The position numbers and the translations under genes were made by a program. Of a DNA stretch of 64,000 nucleotides, positions 25,255 through 37,185 are shown piece by piece. Numbering within the stretch: the stretch's first letter is position 1; every line of letters begins with the position of its first letter. This DNA is from Utricularia gibba (Eukaryota > Streptophyta > Magnoliopsida > Lamiales > Lentibulariaceae), in assembly GCA_002189035.1 (NCBI GenBank), contig NEEC01000020.1, positions 1 through 64,000 on the forward strand. The letters are read 5' to 3'. Below the pieces are notes generated by a model that had not been told where the DNA came from, ran no database searches, and saw nothing but the letters and a program-made list of their open reading frames with translations.

Positions 25255-26566
25255 AGGAATTTCCTAGGGCCGCTATCAATGTTGGCGAGCACGCGAAGGA
25301 TGCTTGAGCAAACTGAGGAATACGATTGTAGACTAGACTAGAGATATATAGAGGGAGGGAAGGGGAATCACAGAAATGCAATGAGCACTGACGGCACAAC
25401 TCCCAATGGTTCTTCGGTTGCCGCACCTTGGGTCCGTCCGCGGCTTATACAAACAAACACACGGATGACAGGCACTTGTAGTGTATCTAGTGTGAGTGCA
25501 GCTGATTTCAACAATGATTCTCACTCAATCGATCGCCAAGTGATAGTGCGAATAAAGAAGGGGAATGTAACTCTGCCTGCCTGCCTACAGTTGAAAACAA
25601 AGTTAGGAATTGCAATTGCAATTAATTAAGTGGCAGGACAGCCGCTATCCTTGATGATTTGGTTGTATTATTTGCAAGTCAGTGCCGCCCCCCTCGGCAT
25701 TTATTTCCTGCATTATGCTGTCGACTCCACTCCACTCATCACCACACACCCATTCATTTTCAATTTGGCCCTCCTCTCCGCCTTCACGCGGTCTGCATCC
25801 ACCTTCTCCAAGTCTGTGCATTTGCATTGAAGAAATAGTCAGGAGTCAGCTTCATTCAAACCAGAGCACTGCTGCTGCTGCAGGAGTGTGTGGCATAGCG
25901 TACGCTTTCCTTTTCTTACCGAAACCGAGGGAAGGTGCGGTGGATGGATCCATCAATCAACGTGGCTGGCCGGGCTGTGGATGGCCAAAAGCATTTATTG
26001 ACGATAACATAATGTGTGGATTGGAAAGCCGGGATTTATGAGATGCCACGAGTGGTGCCTGAGAATGAAGCTCCTCCATTCGTTGGCAAATCTCCGCCAA
26101 CTCTTTTTGCTGCCCCACGCCAACCAAATGTCTATTTTCATCCGAATCTTGGATTACATCCATTTATCATGTAATTCCTGTTGTGCAACACGCGGACATT
26201 GATTGGGAGCTGGCGATGCTGTAAGTTCAGAACACAGATTACCATGACACAGCTTGTATGTAAGTGAATGGGAACTCGCGTTCCGGTGATGATGGATCTC
26301 CAGAGCCCACGGACGCACACTGCTACATCAACCAAGGAAGCCCAATGGGTTACCCTCAAATACGGCGGGAAAGCCCAGTGGGTAATCCCCACCCCACCAA
26401 ACCAAATTTCGGGGAACACGAAAGTCATCGGTCAAATTCTAATGCAACTTTCATCCAAAAAATCAACACCTGCTCCCCAGGATCTCCGGCTGAGCAAACC
26501 CAGTCGCATAAATCCGACCAGTTTCCCTTGGGTTGCCCCGCTTGTATTTCTCCGCCGTCCTCGTTA
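25255..26566. other. Divergent intergenic region, 1.3 kb
   Basis: Promoters of PKS (minus) and the hydrolase-fold gene (plus). The frame of the hydrolase extends upstream to 26264 without a stop, but that part has low-complexity composition and I treat it as leader. A sequence near 26380-26410 recurs near 28480-28510 (see the duplicate fragment). Confidence 0.5.
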
Positions 26567-28221
26567 ATGTTGACCTCTCCGTTGGTTCACCTTCGATGTT
26601 CATCTTTCGCCGCCCCAGTCAAATCGGGGCAAACTTGGAGAGGTGTGGGGATTACGACCCTCACCGTCTCCGCGTCGGTTGATTACCCGGCGCCATCGAA
26701 GCTTCTTTCAGTCCCCGAAGTCAAATCCAGTTACTGGAAATGGAAATTCGAGGGTAAGTCTGTGAATATATACTTCGAGAGGCTTCAGAGAGATGGGTCT
26801 GCTGACCAACAGCGTAAGAATATTCTTATGGTGCCCACCATCTCGGATGTCAGCACGGTGGAGGAATGGAGATCCGTCGCAGAAGCAATTGTTGGTAAAG
26901 ATGATGGTGGGATCAATTGGAGCACGACAATTGTGGATTGGCCGGGCTTGGGATACTCGGATCGGCCGAAACTGGAATACAACGCTGATGTGATGGAGAG
27001 GTTTCTTGTTGATTTTGTCACTTCTCCAGATAGTCCTATTGCGAGCTTTGTTGCAGGTTAGGTGGTCTTATGTTTGCCGCCTTTTCCTTCTAGCTTTCAA
27101 CTCGGACTCATTGGTTAGGCTGATCCGTTAAAGTATTGTTTCTGAAGTAAACCCATTTGATGCTTGCTTAAAAATTCCAAGACATGAAAAGAGAAATAGT
27201 TGTTGTTAGTTAAAATCGATAAATGTAGTCACCTCCAAAGCTGTACAGTCTGGATTATGGAATGCCATCCAAAAGTGGACCTGTAACCTTCTTTGCTGTT
27301 TGATTACCAGAGAAGGAATATGTAATTTTTGGTGGAGGGCACGCTGCAACCATTGCCGTCCGGGCAGCAAAAAATGCTATGTTGATTCCTAGGGCCATTG
27401 CCGCTGTTGCCCCTACCTGGTCTGGTCCTCTTCCTATTGTCTTTGGCAAAGACTCCAGTATGGAAACCAGGTACCCCCGGTATACCTTTTCAGTGTTTTT
27501 TTATGTGAGAAACATGTAACTCATGTGATGGCTTCGGATCAATCCAGTTTTCCTGATTGTTGAGATAGACTGCCACTTTTTTTTCTCTTACTTGATGGGT
27601 ATACATGAGCGTGTGTATGTATATCTCCATGCCATTTCTAGGGTTCTAACCAGTTGTAACCCTTTTCGGTGTCGGGGCTTTACGCTCTTTCCTTCCCTTT
27701 TTTTCATTTTTTGTCATTTCCAAAGGCCAACTGTTGATGTATTATTTTGATAAATTTGCAGGTATGGTCTTCTACGGGGAACCTTGAGGGCTCCTGCGCT
27801 AGGTTGGATGATGTACAACGTGCTTGTCAGCAATGAAAAGGCAATTGAATCGCAATACAAATCCCACGTTTACTCAGATCCGACTAATGTGACTCCCAGA
27901 CTCGTCGAAACCAGATATGCACTCACCAAACGCGAAGGGGCTCGGTATGTGCCAGCAGCCTTCTTGACAGGATTACTGGATCCAGTATGTTCGAGGGAGG
28001 AGTTTGTGCAACTGTTTTCAGGAATGGAAGGGAAGCTACCGCTCCTTGTGATTCAGAGCTCCAGCGCTCCGAAGAGATCAAAAGCTGAAATGGAAGCTCT
28101 CAGAGGTGCGAAAGGTGTAAGCAAGTTTGTTGAAGTTCCCGGAGCCCTTTTGCCGCATGAAGAATACCCAAATGTTGTTGCAGACCAGCTTTACAGGTTC
28201 CTGGTTGAGAACTTCCACTAG
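26567..28221 (+). CDS. Alpha/beta-hydrolase-fold protein, plastid-type leader, nucleophile serine absent
   Basis: Exons 26567-27056, 27311-27470, 27762-28221; 1110 bases, 369 aa. The N terminus is Ser/Arg/Val-rich, as in a plastid transit peptide. Fold landmarks: TTIVDWPGLGYSDRP (oxyanion and cap region) and EKEYVIFGGGHAATIAVRAA where the nucleophile elbow (GxSxG) should be. The serine position is glycine or histidine here. Then VAPTWSGPLPIVFGKDSSME, YGLLRGTLRAPALGWMMYNV and LPHEEYPNVVADQLYRFL. I remember plant homologues that also read FGGGHAAT, so the loss is probably a family trait and the protein may be a non-catalytic scaffold or use another mechanism. Function unknown. All junctions are GT-AG. 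Confidence 0.82.
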
Positions 28222-29152
28222 CTGAGCGGACGCATGCATCAACCACTCGTATGCTTCACAACCAGCCCATCCCTTACAGGAGGCAAAGTAGAATTCCATA
28301 GATACATAAACAGTTCATATGTTTCGACTCTCATTCCATAGTCGATCAAGTATCGACTTCACTGCCAAGTAGCAGCATAAGAAAGATTCTAATGGGGCAC
28401 AATTGGGTCGTTTTTCTGTCTGTGTGTAAGCGCGACACTAGATGGACCGGCGAGTTTGGGCCTACATAAACCATGGAGGCCCATCTAGTTGGTAATCCCT
28501 ACCAAATTTCGCGTCAAACCTCCAATAAATCTCGACAAAACCCACTCCAGCTGCTGATGATGCTCTGCGCAGCGAAATCCCCGTCCGTGTTAGCGTCTCC
28601 TCCGGGCTCATCACTCGCTTCCCCAGTCAAATCGGGGTTCCGCTTTCTGGAGAGCTGTTGGTTCTCACCGCTATCCGCATCTGTCGATTGTCCGGCGCCG
28701 TGGTGAATTTATTGGCAGGGCCTTTTTTGCATAAAATTTCCATTTAGATTGTAACTTGAAGGAAATAGTGGTCAGTATTCTGGTTTTTTAGTGTCTCCAA
28801 CACTTTGTTTGGCTAGTCATTCAAAATCCCGCAAATTTAGAGGATTTTCCCTGGGATATCCATTTCGCGCTGTTGGAATTTCCGTTTCCCTTGTCCTCTT
28901 TGACTTCGGGCCTTCTTTTTTATTTGTCTGATGAGTTCATGAAGTCAGAGCTTCGTCTGAGAGATTCATTCATCGTTCATCTCAGGATATATAATTAGGG
29001 TTTTTGGCTATGGTGCATAGATGGATATTATAGCTAGTCTAATGTAGGGGTCCGAGGAACAGACACAGCGTATGATGTGGAGTATCGCCTGCGTAGTTTT
29101 GATAAGTATTTAGGCGTCTTCTTGACAGCTTAGCTCCTTTTCTGTTTTAGCC
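28222..29152. other. Intergenic, 930 bases, with a duplicated gene fragment
   Basis: Contains the 3' region of the hydrolase-fold gene, the duplicate fragment listed separately, and the leader of the BAH gene. TTCTGTTTTAG ends two bases before the BAH-gene ATG and looks like the acceptor of a 5' UTR intron. Confidence 0.5.
28456..28712 (+). pseudogene. Partial 5' duplicate of the hydrolase-fold gene
   Basis: The translated stretch SSLASPVKSGFRF...SASVDCPAP aligns with the transit peptide of the gene at 26567 (SSFAAPVKSGQTW...SASVDYPAP). At DNA level CCCCAGTCAAATCGGGG and CCGGCGCC are shared in order, and an upstream GGTAATCCC...ACCAAATTTCG segment is shared too. The copy ends after the transit-peptide part with a TGA and has no hydrolase domain. 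It may be a decayed tandem copy, or it may now serve as leader or promoter for the BAH gene downstream. Confidence 0.7.
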
Positions 29153-31940
29153 ATGGCAGCTATAGGTCGTTACTTTGTGGAGTGGAAAGAACAATATGTG
29201 TCCAAAGAGAGGGGTTGCCGTGTCGTTCACTATTTCCTGAAAGACAATTCAGGGGATTTAGTTCTTGCAGTTTTGGGAACTGAGAAGAGTGTCCGACACA
29301 TGTTTTACGTTGTATCTGATGAGTTTTTGAGCGTCCTTGGAGCAGATAACTCCAGTCATTCTAGCTTCAGGTGGAGATCAAGGAGAGAGGTTGTCAATTG
29401 GCTGACTTCCATGTTGTCCATACGACACCGGAGACAGGACCATGCTTGTATGTCTTCTCCTCCCTATAAATTGCAAACACTGTTTTTTTCAATGATTTTT
29501 CCTAGTCTGATGATCTTGTCCTTGGTGTGGAAGTTTCCATAATTGAACCAATTTGTTGGTAGAATGGTAGAATCTGTTACGCCATCTGCAGAATACTAAC
29601 TGTCTATTTGTGTCAACCAAGCACATTCTTGATAAATCAAATGCTATTATCCTCTTGAATAACCTGTAGATCATGTCTAAAGGGACATTTCATAACTTTA
29701 GATCTTGGTTGATCACTCCGAATTGTTGTTGCAGTGTTCCCTGAAGATTGCTTAGTTTCAGAAGCGAATGCACAATTGCTGCATATGCCGCCTTACAAGG
29801 TGAATCTTCCTTCTCTCTTATTCAGGGACTTTTGTAGCTTGAATTACGTGGTTGGCATATCATGCTAGCTGCATTCATCAGGGGTGCCTGGAAAAGAAAT
29901 TGAAAAGCCATCAATTGGATATTGCTTGGTCAGGGTCGCCATGGGCTTGTGGTAAACAACTGAAGCATTATCCTTCCTTCCGTAGAAATGGTATTTCCAT
30001 TCCGGTAAGCATTCATCAATGTAGCCCATTCCTTGACTTGGTTCAATATTATTCCTCAATTTTAATGCCTTTGTCAGATCAATGGAAAATCCATGAAAAC
30101 AGTCTAAAGGGCAGCATAAGTATTTCCTTGAGTCAATGAGATATGACTGTTGTTAATTTTTTACGTCTGACCATGTTAGGCTCTCACTCTTTAAGGAGTA
30201 ACTTTCCACATTCAAAATATTCAAGGGAACTTCAGTTGTTTCTGTCTTTAGGATTCTGATTCCACTTCATGTTGCTATTCAGGTACACTCTTTTGTCTTT
30301 GTAATGGCCGAAAAAGAAAATCATTACATTGCATACCTGGAAGATATGTATGAGGATAGAAAGTTCCAGAAAAAGGTCAAAGTGAGATGGTTTCATAACA
30401 ATAAGGAAGTCGAAGGGGTTGTCTCCTTACGGAATCCTCATCCAAGAGAAGTATTCATCACCTCGTACATACAGGTTATCAGTGTGGAATGCATAGATGG
30501 TCCTGCCATCGTATTGACTCGTGAACATTACGAGAAATGCCATTCATTTTTACCCCAGAATTTGTCAAGTGGAGTTCACTTTTGCTCCAGGCAGTTCAAG
30601 AGTAACAGATTAAAGCCTTTCAAGTTAAGTAGATTGCACGGGTACTTTAGTCAGCCAATTTTCTACTGCTTCAGTACTGGTTTTTCGTTTGAAGAAGAGC
30701 TTAGCTCCGATGAGGATATAAAGGTGGGGGCAAAAAGGAACAGAAAATCTTGGGAACATCACAAACTGGCGTTCAGTTCGCCACATAAGCGACTCAACAG
30801 ATTAAATGAGAAGGCAGATTTCCTTATGAATGAAGAAATTCATCTTCAGTGGGCGCCACGTTTTGCAGTCAATGACAAAGTGGAGTTTCTTTGTCAAGAC
30901 AGTGGTATGCGTGGCTGTTGGTTCAGATGCACTGTACTGGAAGTCGCTGGTAGTAAGTTGAGAATACAATATGATGACATAAAAGATGAAGAGAACGGCA
31001 ATCACGTTAAGGTAGTTGTCCTTTTTTTTTTTATGGTCATCAATGATTTCACGGGAGGTGCAAGTATTTCAAAAAGCTATGTTCGTGCCTTCAACTGTAG
31101 GAGTGGGTTCACTCGTGTAGAGTGGCCAAGGCTGATAAGCTGAAGATGAGGCGTGTTGGCCGGCCAGCCATCCGGCCCTCTTATCCATGTAAAGAGGAAA
31201 TCCCGCCTTAGAGGTAGGTGTTCCTGTGGATGGTTGGTGGTGCGAGGGCTGGTGGGAAGGCATCATCGCTAGTAGAAGTGATGCTGAGAATGGCTTTTAT
31301 AGAATTTACATCCCAGGTGTGCTCACTACTCTTCTCACTTGTCGCAAACATGCATTAATCCTTTGGGGTACAAAAATCCTGTGATCTCGGATGTCTGGAG
31401 CCTTTTTGATCATGGGCTTGCTTACTTGTTTCTTATGTGTATACCTTTCTCCTCAGGTGAAAATTTGTATATAAATGTTGAGCCAGAGAATATTCGAGTT
31501 TCCAGAGATTGGGTGGGTGAACAATGGGTGGATGTTGAGCCGAACCCAGATTTTATGTCTCTAGTATCCAAAAGAAGTGCCGATACGAAGCCCTCAAACT
31601 TGACGTCTGTTTCCAAGACGGACTCTGATATCCCAAGCTGCCCACTTCAATTTGTCATGTCGATGATACTCTCAAACAGGATGCGGTTGGAGAGGGACTT
31701 CAGGAGTTGGCAGGCATGGCACTGACCAATGTCCCCTTGCGAGAGGTATGCATTGACAATGAGCATACACCTGGCCTTTCCGATCAAGGAGAAGACCAGC
31801 ATGCGCAGTTTAAAACAATCAATATCCGGCCCGAGGACAATCCAACCCCTAGGTACACCTTGAAGGAAAATGAACCTTGTGTTCAAGATGACGATGAGAA
31901 CAACTTGGTGGATTGCGAGATCTCTGAGCTGATATGTTGA
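29153..31940 (+). CDS. BAH plus agenet domain chromatin-reader protein, with frame breaks
   Basis: Likely nuclear histone-mark reader. Exons: 29153-29447, 29735-29799, 29882-30004, 30283-31011, 31101-31316, then from 31457. N-terminal module: FVEWKEQYVSKERGCRVVHY, SFRWRSRREVVNWLTSMLS. BAH domain: VHSFVFVMAEKENHYIAYLE, DMYEDRKFQKKVKVRWFH. Agenet repeats: FAVNDKVEFLCQDSGMRGCW and VPVDGWWCEGWWEGIIASRS. Exon 5 reads EWVHSCRVAKADKLKMRR in one frame and EVGVPVDGWWCEGWW in the next; adding one base near 31190-31200 restores the frame and makes the exon phase fit exon 6. A second change of frame near 31640 separates a tail of about 95 acidic residues ending at 31940; without it the protein ends at 31725. 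Breaks look like lost single bases. Confidence 0.82.
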
Positions 31941-32967
31941 CTGACCTCGATAGAAATGAGCTTTGTTGTCTTATTGAGGATGCAGCAATTTCATCTCACT
32001 AAAATAGTGGGAAACGGTAAAGTTCTGGCTGCGTATTGCATGTGTTATTTTGTTATTTGAATTGTCGTAGATGCTTTGTGGTAGAAAGACACGAGTTTCT
32101 TCCCACTCATAGGGTCGTGCACATGGGCCGAGGCCTAACCGGACCTGGCGTATGGTGGATTCGGTCCAGGTGCACCGAATGGGGTCAGGCCCCGATATAC
32201 CGGGCCCAGACGCACCGGGTGCACGATGGACCATGTACACCGCCTACATCGGGTCCGGGTCCACCGTGCACCCACATGGGGCCCACCATAAACTCCCTGC
32301 ACCGGGTCCATCGTGCACCGGATGCATTAAGACCCCGTGCCCGCATGTGGTCCACCGGGTTCACTGTGCACGCTGTGAACCCGGTGCATGGGGGAACTTG
32401 CACCGGACGCATTGCCACCGTGCACCCGCATGTGGGTTGTGCGGGTGCATGGGGAACACCGTACGCCCGGTGAAGTCCACCTTGGCCCCATGTACCCCTG
32501 GCGCATTCGGTGTGCCTGGACCAACTCCACCATACACACTGGTGCACCTGGGCCTTGCGTAGCTGGGCCCGATGCACTGGGCCCAGTGCGTTTGAACCTA
32601 GTGAGACTGTACCAGGTGCGTGGACGAAGAATTTTTTTTTCTCCTCGGAAAAAGGGGAAACTAGGAAAAGTGCATCGGTTGCAATTACTCAAAATTTTTT
32701 TCCACATCTTTACATGTCTAGATCCTAACTAGTTTCCACGTGGAAGGAAAGCTACAGCAGAACATTCCAGTGCATGAAAAAAAAATAGTTTGCAGGTGGA
32801 AGGAAATTATCACCAACTGACCGCTGCAATGATGCAGAAGCATTATGATCACAATACTGTTCTCAAATTCTATTCGAATAACTCAAAAAGAAGCCAAAAG
32901 CCGATAGCTAATACAAAGAACATGCATAGTCAGGTGGCACCTCTAGAGTTCCGGTCACCTGGCAAAA
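31941..32967. other. Convergent intergenic region with GC-rich repeat patch
   Basis: 3' regions of the BAH gene and plastid malate dehydrogenase. The middle (32,100-32,600) is the unusual repeat listed separately. The rest is AT-rich with T and A runs. Confidence 0.6.
32100..32620. repeat. GC-rich degenerate short-motif repeat patch
   Basis: About 500 bases built from recurring TGCACC, GTGCA, CCGGGT and GGTCCACC motifs in both orientations (for example GCACCGGGTGCA, a near-perfect dyad), far more GC-rich than its surroundings. Four or five overlapping frames are open on both strands, with low-complexity, Gly/Pro/His/Cys-rich translations, so the frames are a composition effect. Not a known element to me; a decayed minisatellite or mobile-element interior is possible. 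Confidence 0.75.
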
Positions 32968-34171
32968 TCAAGCAGCCACGGTTTGCTTCTGGACAAAAGC
33001 TATTCCCTTGTCGATACTGGCCTTGAGCTCAGGCTTAAGAGCCTCAAGTGCCTTCTGCTCATATGCCGTCAATCCATCCAGCTCTGATGAAATCACAGTC
33101 TCGATACCCTTTCTCCCAAGCTTAACCCTCGAAGCAAAAAATGGAAGATCCGATAAACTGGACTGAACATAGGAGCACTCGTACACATCAGTGTCACCAT
33201 CAATAGCGCGGAGAGATGACTCCACGAATCGAGCTGCAGCATAGGCCATTGAAAGTGTGGCAGATCCTGCTCCTGCTTTGGCATCAACCACCTCAGTTCC
33301 AGCATTCTGAATCCTGGCAGTCAGTTCCTGCACTTCTTCTTCAGTAAAACTAACAGAGGGTTTTGCCTTTGACAACAATGGCAAAATAGTAATTCCTGCA
33401 TGCCCTCCAACCACCGGGACATCCACATCAATGAGCTTAAGGTTCTTCTTCTGAGCAACAAATGTATTTGCTCTGACAACGTCCAGAGTTGTGACACCAA
33501 AAAGTTTATTTGGATCATACACACCCTTCTGTTTTAAAACCTCAGCAGCAATTGGCACGGTTGAATTCACTGGATTACTGATAATGTGAATGAATGCATC
33601 GGGGCAATTATCGGCAATGGCCTCCACCAATGATTTAACTATGCTGGCATTAATATTAAAGAGGTCATCACGAGTCATGCCAGGCTTCCTAGGTACTCCC
33701 GCAGGTATGACAACAACATCTGCATCTCTCAAGCTATTGTACAACTCCGATTCTCCAGTAAAATCCGCAACCACGGAAGGAGTGTTGCAGTGACTGAGGT
33801 CAGCAGCAACTCCTTCACATTCGCTACATCATAGAGATTCAACGAAGAAACAAGTGGCGACATCTTCACCAGAAGGGCTAATGGCTGACCTATACCACCA
33901 GCAGCTCCAAGAATAGCTACTTTGTATGACGCACAAATCTGAAAAGAACTAGAAGATCGTTGTTTATCTTTTCTGTGGGGAGCACGCTCAGGTCCGAAGG
34001 CCATCTCACCACCAAGAAACGAAGAATGTCCTGCCCGTAGGCCACTGAAACCCTACAATAACCATTCAGGTTCGATTTGACACAAAGGGGCCGTGTCTGA
34101 ATAGGTCCAGATTTGGAGCAGGTGCCAAGGGCCGATCCAATCAGCAAAGTGGATGCCGATGTTGCAGCCAT
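32968..34171 (-). CDS. Plastid NAD-dependent malate dehydrogenase, two one-base frame breaks
   Basis: Interconverts malate and oxaloacetate with NAD(H) in chloroplasts and non-green plastids. Single exon; starts [16 protein letters not shown] at 34171. The transit peptide runs to about [20 protein letters not shown], the NAD-binding fingerprint. Other landmarks: [19 protein letters not shown] (mobile loop with substrate arginine), [41 protein letters not shown] (catalytic histidine), [18 protein letters not shown]. Two frame changes occur: at the CCC at 34051-34053 (plus strand) and at CC 33812-33813, where [17 protein letters not shown] needs one more G. With both restored the length is 401 aa, as in known plastid enzymes. 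It resembles pNAD-MDH more than the mitochondrial or peroxisomal forms. A leader-intron acceptor (ATTTAG) precedes the start. Confidence 0.92.
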
Positions 34172-35215
34172 TAGATAAGGACAAGAAGATCCCACCTAAA
34201 TACAATCGGGAAAATAGATGTAACACAGACATGCAAAATTGAACATGCGTAAAGAATCCCGAAAGCAGATTTTAGTTCTTCGGCAAAAGGTTTTTCAATG
34301 GATATCTCCGCCGACACACGACAGGGGAAAATCGAATCGATTAACAGTTACGCAAACATTTCCTTACAGATTGAATCAGCAACAGACAACTCGGGGGGAA
34401 ACAACTGCTGAAACGGGAAGTACAGAGCAAGATTGGAATAAATAGAAGGATCACCGCATTCTCATCAACGGACGAAGCAAGAAACTGACGGGAATGGAGA
34501 AGGAACGAGAGAGTAGGAAATGCGTACCTTGGGCGATAAACTCTAAGAAAAGGGTCTCGCACCCACAGCCCGGAGCCTGAAGCTGATAAAAGGGCGTGTG
34601 TGTTTTTGCCCTAATTTTCTCCGCCCACAAGCTTTGGCGAAAAGAAAAAGCCCACCAGCCACCACAGTCAGTCCTCTTGCTTCTTCTTGGGGAATAAAAA
34701 ATGAGGGATCCATAGGCTGCCAAGAGAGGGAGGCACCCGCGCCACGTGTCATCTTACGCTCAGTGGCTTGTGAATATATGGACACCTGATGATGATCTCA
34801 TCCCCAGCCCCGACCCCAACAACAAAAGGGTCAGAGATCTCGGCGGCGTTCCTTCACTCGTATCACCTGAAGAGACTGGACGACATTGCTTTTCCTCACT
34901 CCGCACCTCGGATCCCCCATGTCGCTCGTTTGGGAAGATTCAGTTGTTCATGACGTGCATCCACACTCACGTTTTTTGAGGCGAATACCACCCAGCTGAT
35001 CATGCTGATCAGCTCATACCCAGTGCGTTCATCACAAAAATGGATTTGCTGCTTTCTGGTACAAGTGTTCACGGGTGTATCATTGTTACCCCGGCGGTTC
35101 TTTGGTGATTGGTGCCTGCAATATTTCCATCCTCAAATGGGGTGCACCCAGGTGCGAAGAGATCACTAAAGAGGGCAACTTTTCCACCAAGTACGTCAAG
35201 AAAAAAACCATCCGT
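34172..35215. other. Intergenic, 1 kb
   Basis: Promoter and leader of plastid malate dehydrogenase, then the 3' side of the PPR gene. A G-box CACGTG lies at about 34743. An open frame at 34451-34785 (minus) matches nothing I know. No other gene seen. Confidence 0.5.
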
Positions 35216-37185
35216 TTACCAGTAGTCGTTACAGGAGCAAGCTCCATCCTGAAAATGATGGTAGCGTATAGGATCCCTGATTACGATTGTTCGATTTTCC
35301 AACTTTGCTATCAATTTAGCAAAAACATGACAGTCGCCACATATCCTCAGATTTTTCCTAATTCTTATTGTCTTCTCCTTGGGCATGCTCATCAGACCAT
35401 AAACAATAGCCAGTTTCTCGCTGTGGTGTTCAAGTGAGCTCTCCATTTGTTCTCCTTCAAGATCTTGCAACACAAAATTGGTGTCTGGCACATACCCTAC
35501 TTCACGTAGTCTCCAGATCATTCGACTCAACTCACTGTAAATGGCATCCATATCTGGGTGGGATCTGTCACCTAAAATGAAAGCATGAACCTCTTTATTC
35601 ATTTCTATCCAACTACATCCAGGTTCTTTTTTAATTCCATCAATCTTCATGGACCTTCTCAAAATTTCAGCATCTCCCCATCTCTGAGTGTTGGCATACA
35701 TATTTGATAGCAAGATATAAGTTCCAGCATCATGTGGATCCAGGCTCAAAACCTTTTTAGCAGCATACTCCGCAAGATCCATGTTACGATAGATGCGGCA
35801 TGCACCGAGCAATGTTCTCCATGTCACAGCATCCGGTTCACATTTCATTTCATGAATTAGCTTAATCGCTTCTTCAAGCTTCCCTGCTCTACCAAAAAGA
35901 TCAACCATGCACCCGTAATGCTCCCTTCCAGGATCAATTCCAAAAAGACACTTCATTGATTCAAAGTAACGTTGTCCGTCTTCCACCAGTCCAGCATGGC
36001 TGCAGGCAAACAGAACACCCAGAAATGTGATATAATTAGGCTTGGCCCTGAAGATTTCATTGAATCAAATAATTCTAGAGCTTGACGGCTGTAACCATTT
36101 TGGGCAAAGCCTATTATCATTGTACTCCAGGATATTACATCTTTCAGGACCATTCTCAGGAAGACAGCATAGGCATCTTTCAAGCTACCAGACTTACAAT
36201 ACATGTCAACAAGCGCATTGTTCAAGGCCAAGTCCTTATTGAATTTGATGACATGCACATGGACTTGTCTTCCAAGCTCTAACAATGCTAAACTAGTGCA
36301 AGCTCGTAAAACACTAGTCAAAGTTGAATTATCAGCCCAAAAACCGGATCTCTTCATTCTTATATACAAATTCACCGACTCATCCCCATCATTGTTCTGA
36401 GCGAAGGCACCAATTAGTGAATTCCAAATAACCGGGTCTGAAGTAATCATTTCATCAAATATGCGAAGTGAGTCTTGAAGTTCTCCAAATTTAGCAGAGT
36501 TATCAATTAGAGCACTTCGTACAAAAACATCCAACTCCAAACCAACCTTGATTATCAAACTGTGAAGTTGACTAAGGTCAGAATAACACTCACAAGCTCT
36601 CAAAACAGAAGAATATGTATACATATTGGGCTGCACACCATCTCTAAGCATCATGATCAACATATTTAATGACCTAGAATTACTTCCACAGTTGGCATAT
36701 GCAGCGATCAATGTTGTCCAGGAAACAACATTCCTTTCATTCATTTGATCAAATAAGGTTTGTGCGTCATCCAATAAATTAAATTTCACATACATGTTCA
36801 AGAGGGAGTTTATGAGAAAAGTTTTGGGTTCATAGCTTCCGGAGAAAACATGAAAATGGACTCTTTTTCCATGTTCTACAGCACCATGAGATATACAACA
36901 CTTAATCAGCTCTGCATAGGTGACTGAATCAGCCCATAAATTATGTTTTTGCATTGAGTCCAGGACCAGCATTGCCCTGGGAAGATTCCTCTGATAGCAT
37001 TGTGCTCTGAATTCATTTACTACATCTAAGAGAGCGCAAGATGATTCAACGGTTACCGTCCCCGGCAGGGTTACTAACCCCGAGTAGAATGAGAGACGCC
37101 GAAGAGAAACTCTGGATACAGAAGTACTTAAATTTGCCAGATAGATGATCTTATAGCACTTTTGGTCTGATAGGCATCTCATCAT
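35216..37185 (-). CDS. DYW-class PPR RNA-editing factor, REME1-like, one-base frame break
   Basis: PPR proteins of the PLS-DYW class bind organelle transcripts and their DYW domain deaminates C to U. Intronless. PPR units are visible throughout: DSVTYAELIKCCISHGAVEH, NVVSWTTLIAAYANCG, NMYTYSSVLRACE, DPVIWNSLIGAFAQN, DVISWSTMIIGFAQNGYSRQ, then EPDAVTWRTLLGACR. The E/E+ region has GIKKEPGCSWIEMNKEVHAF; the DYW domain has HHSEKLAIVYGL (zinc HxE), CGDCHVF and the end DGACSCNDYW. Two frames meet at 36044-36048, where one added base in GGGCC restores SG-x-KPNYITFLGVLFACSH; the length is then 656 aa. The protein strongly recalls Arabidopsis REME1 (mitochondrial nad2 editing); orthology is inferred from memory. 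Confidence 0.9.

Noticed and set aside
32036-32732. Several overlapping 70-145-codon frames on both strands
   Set aside because: They follow from GC-rich repetitive composition; translations are low complexity and conflict with one another.
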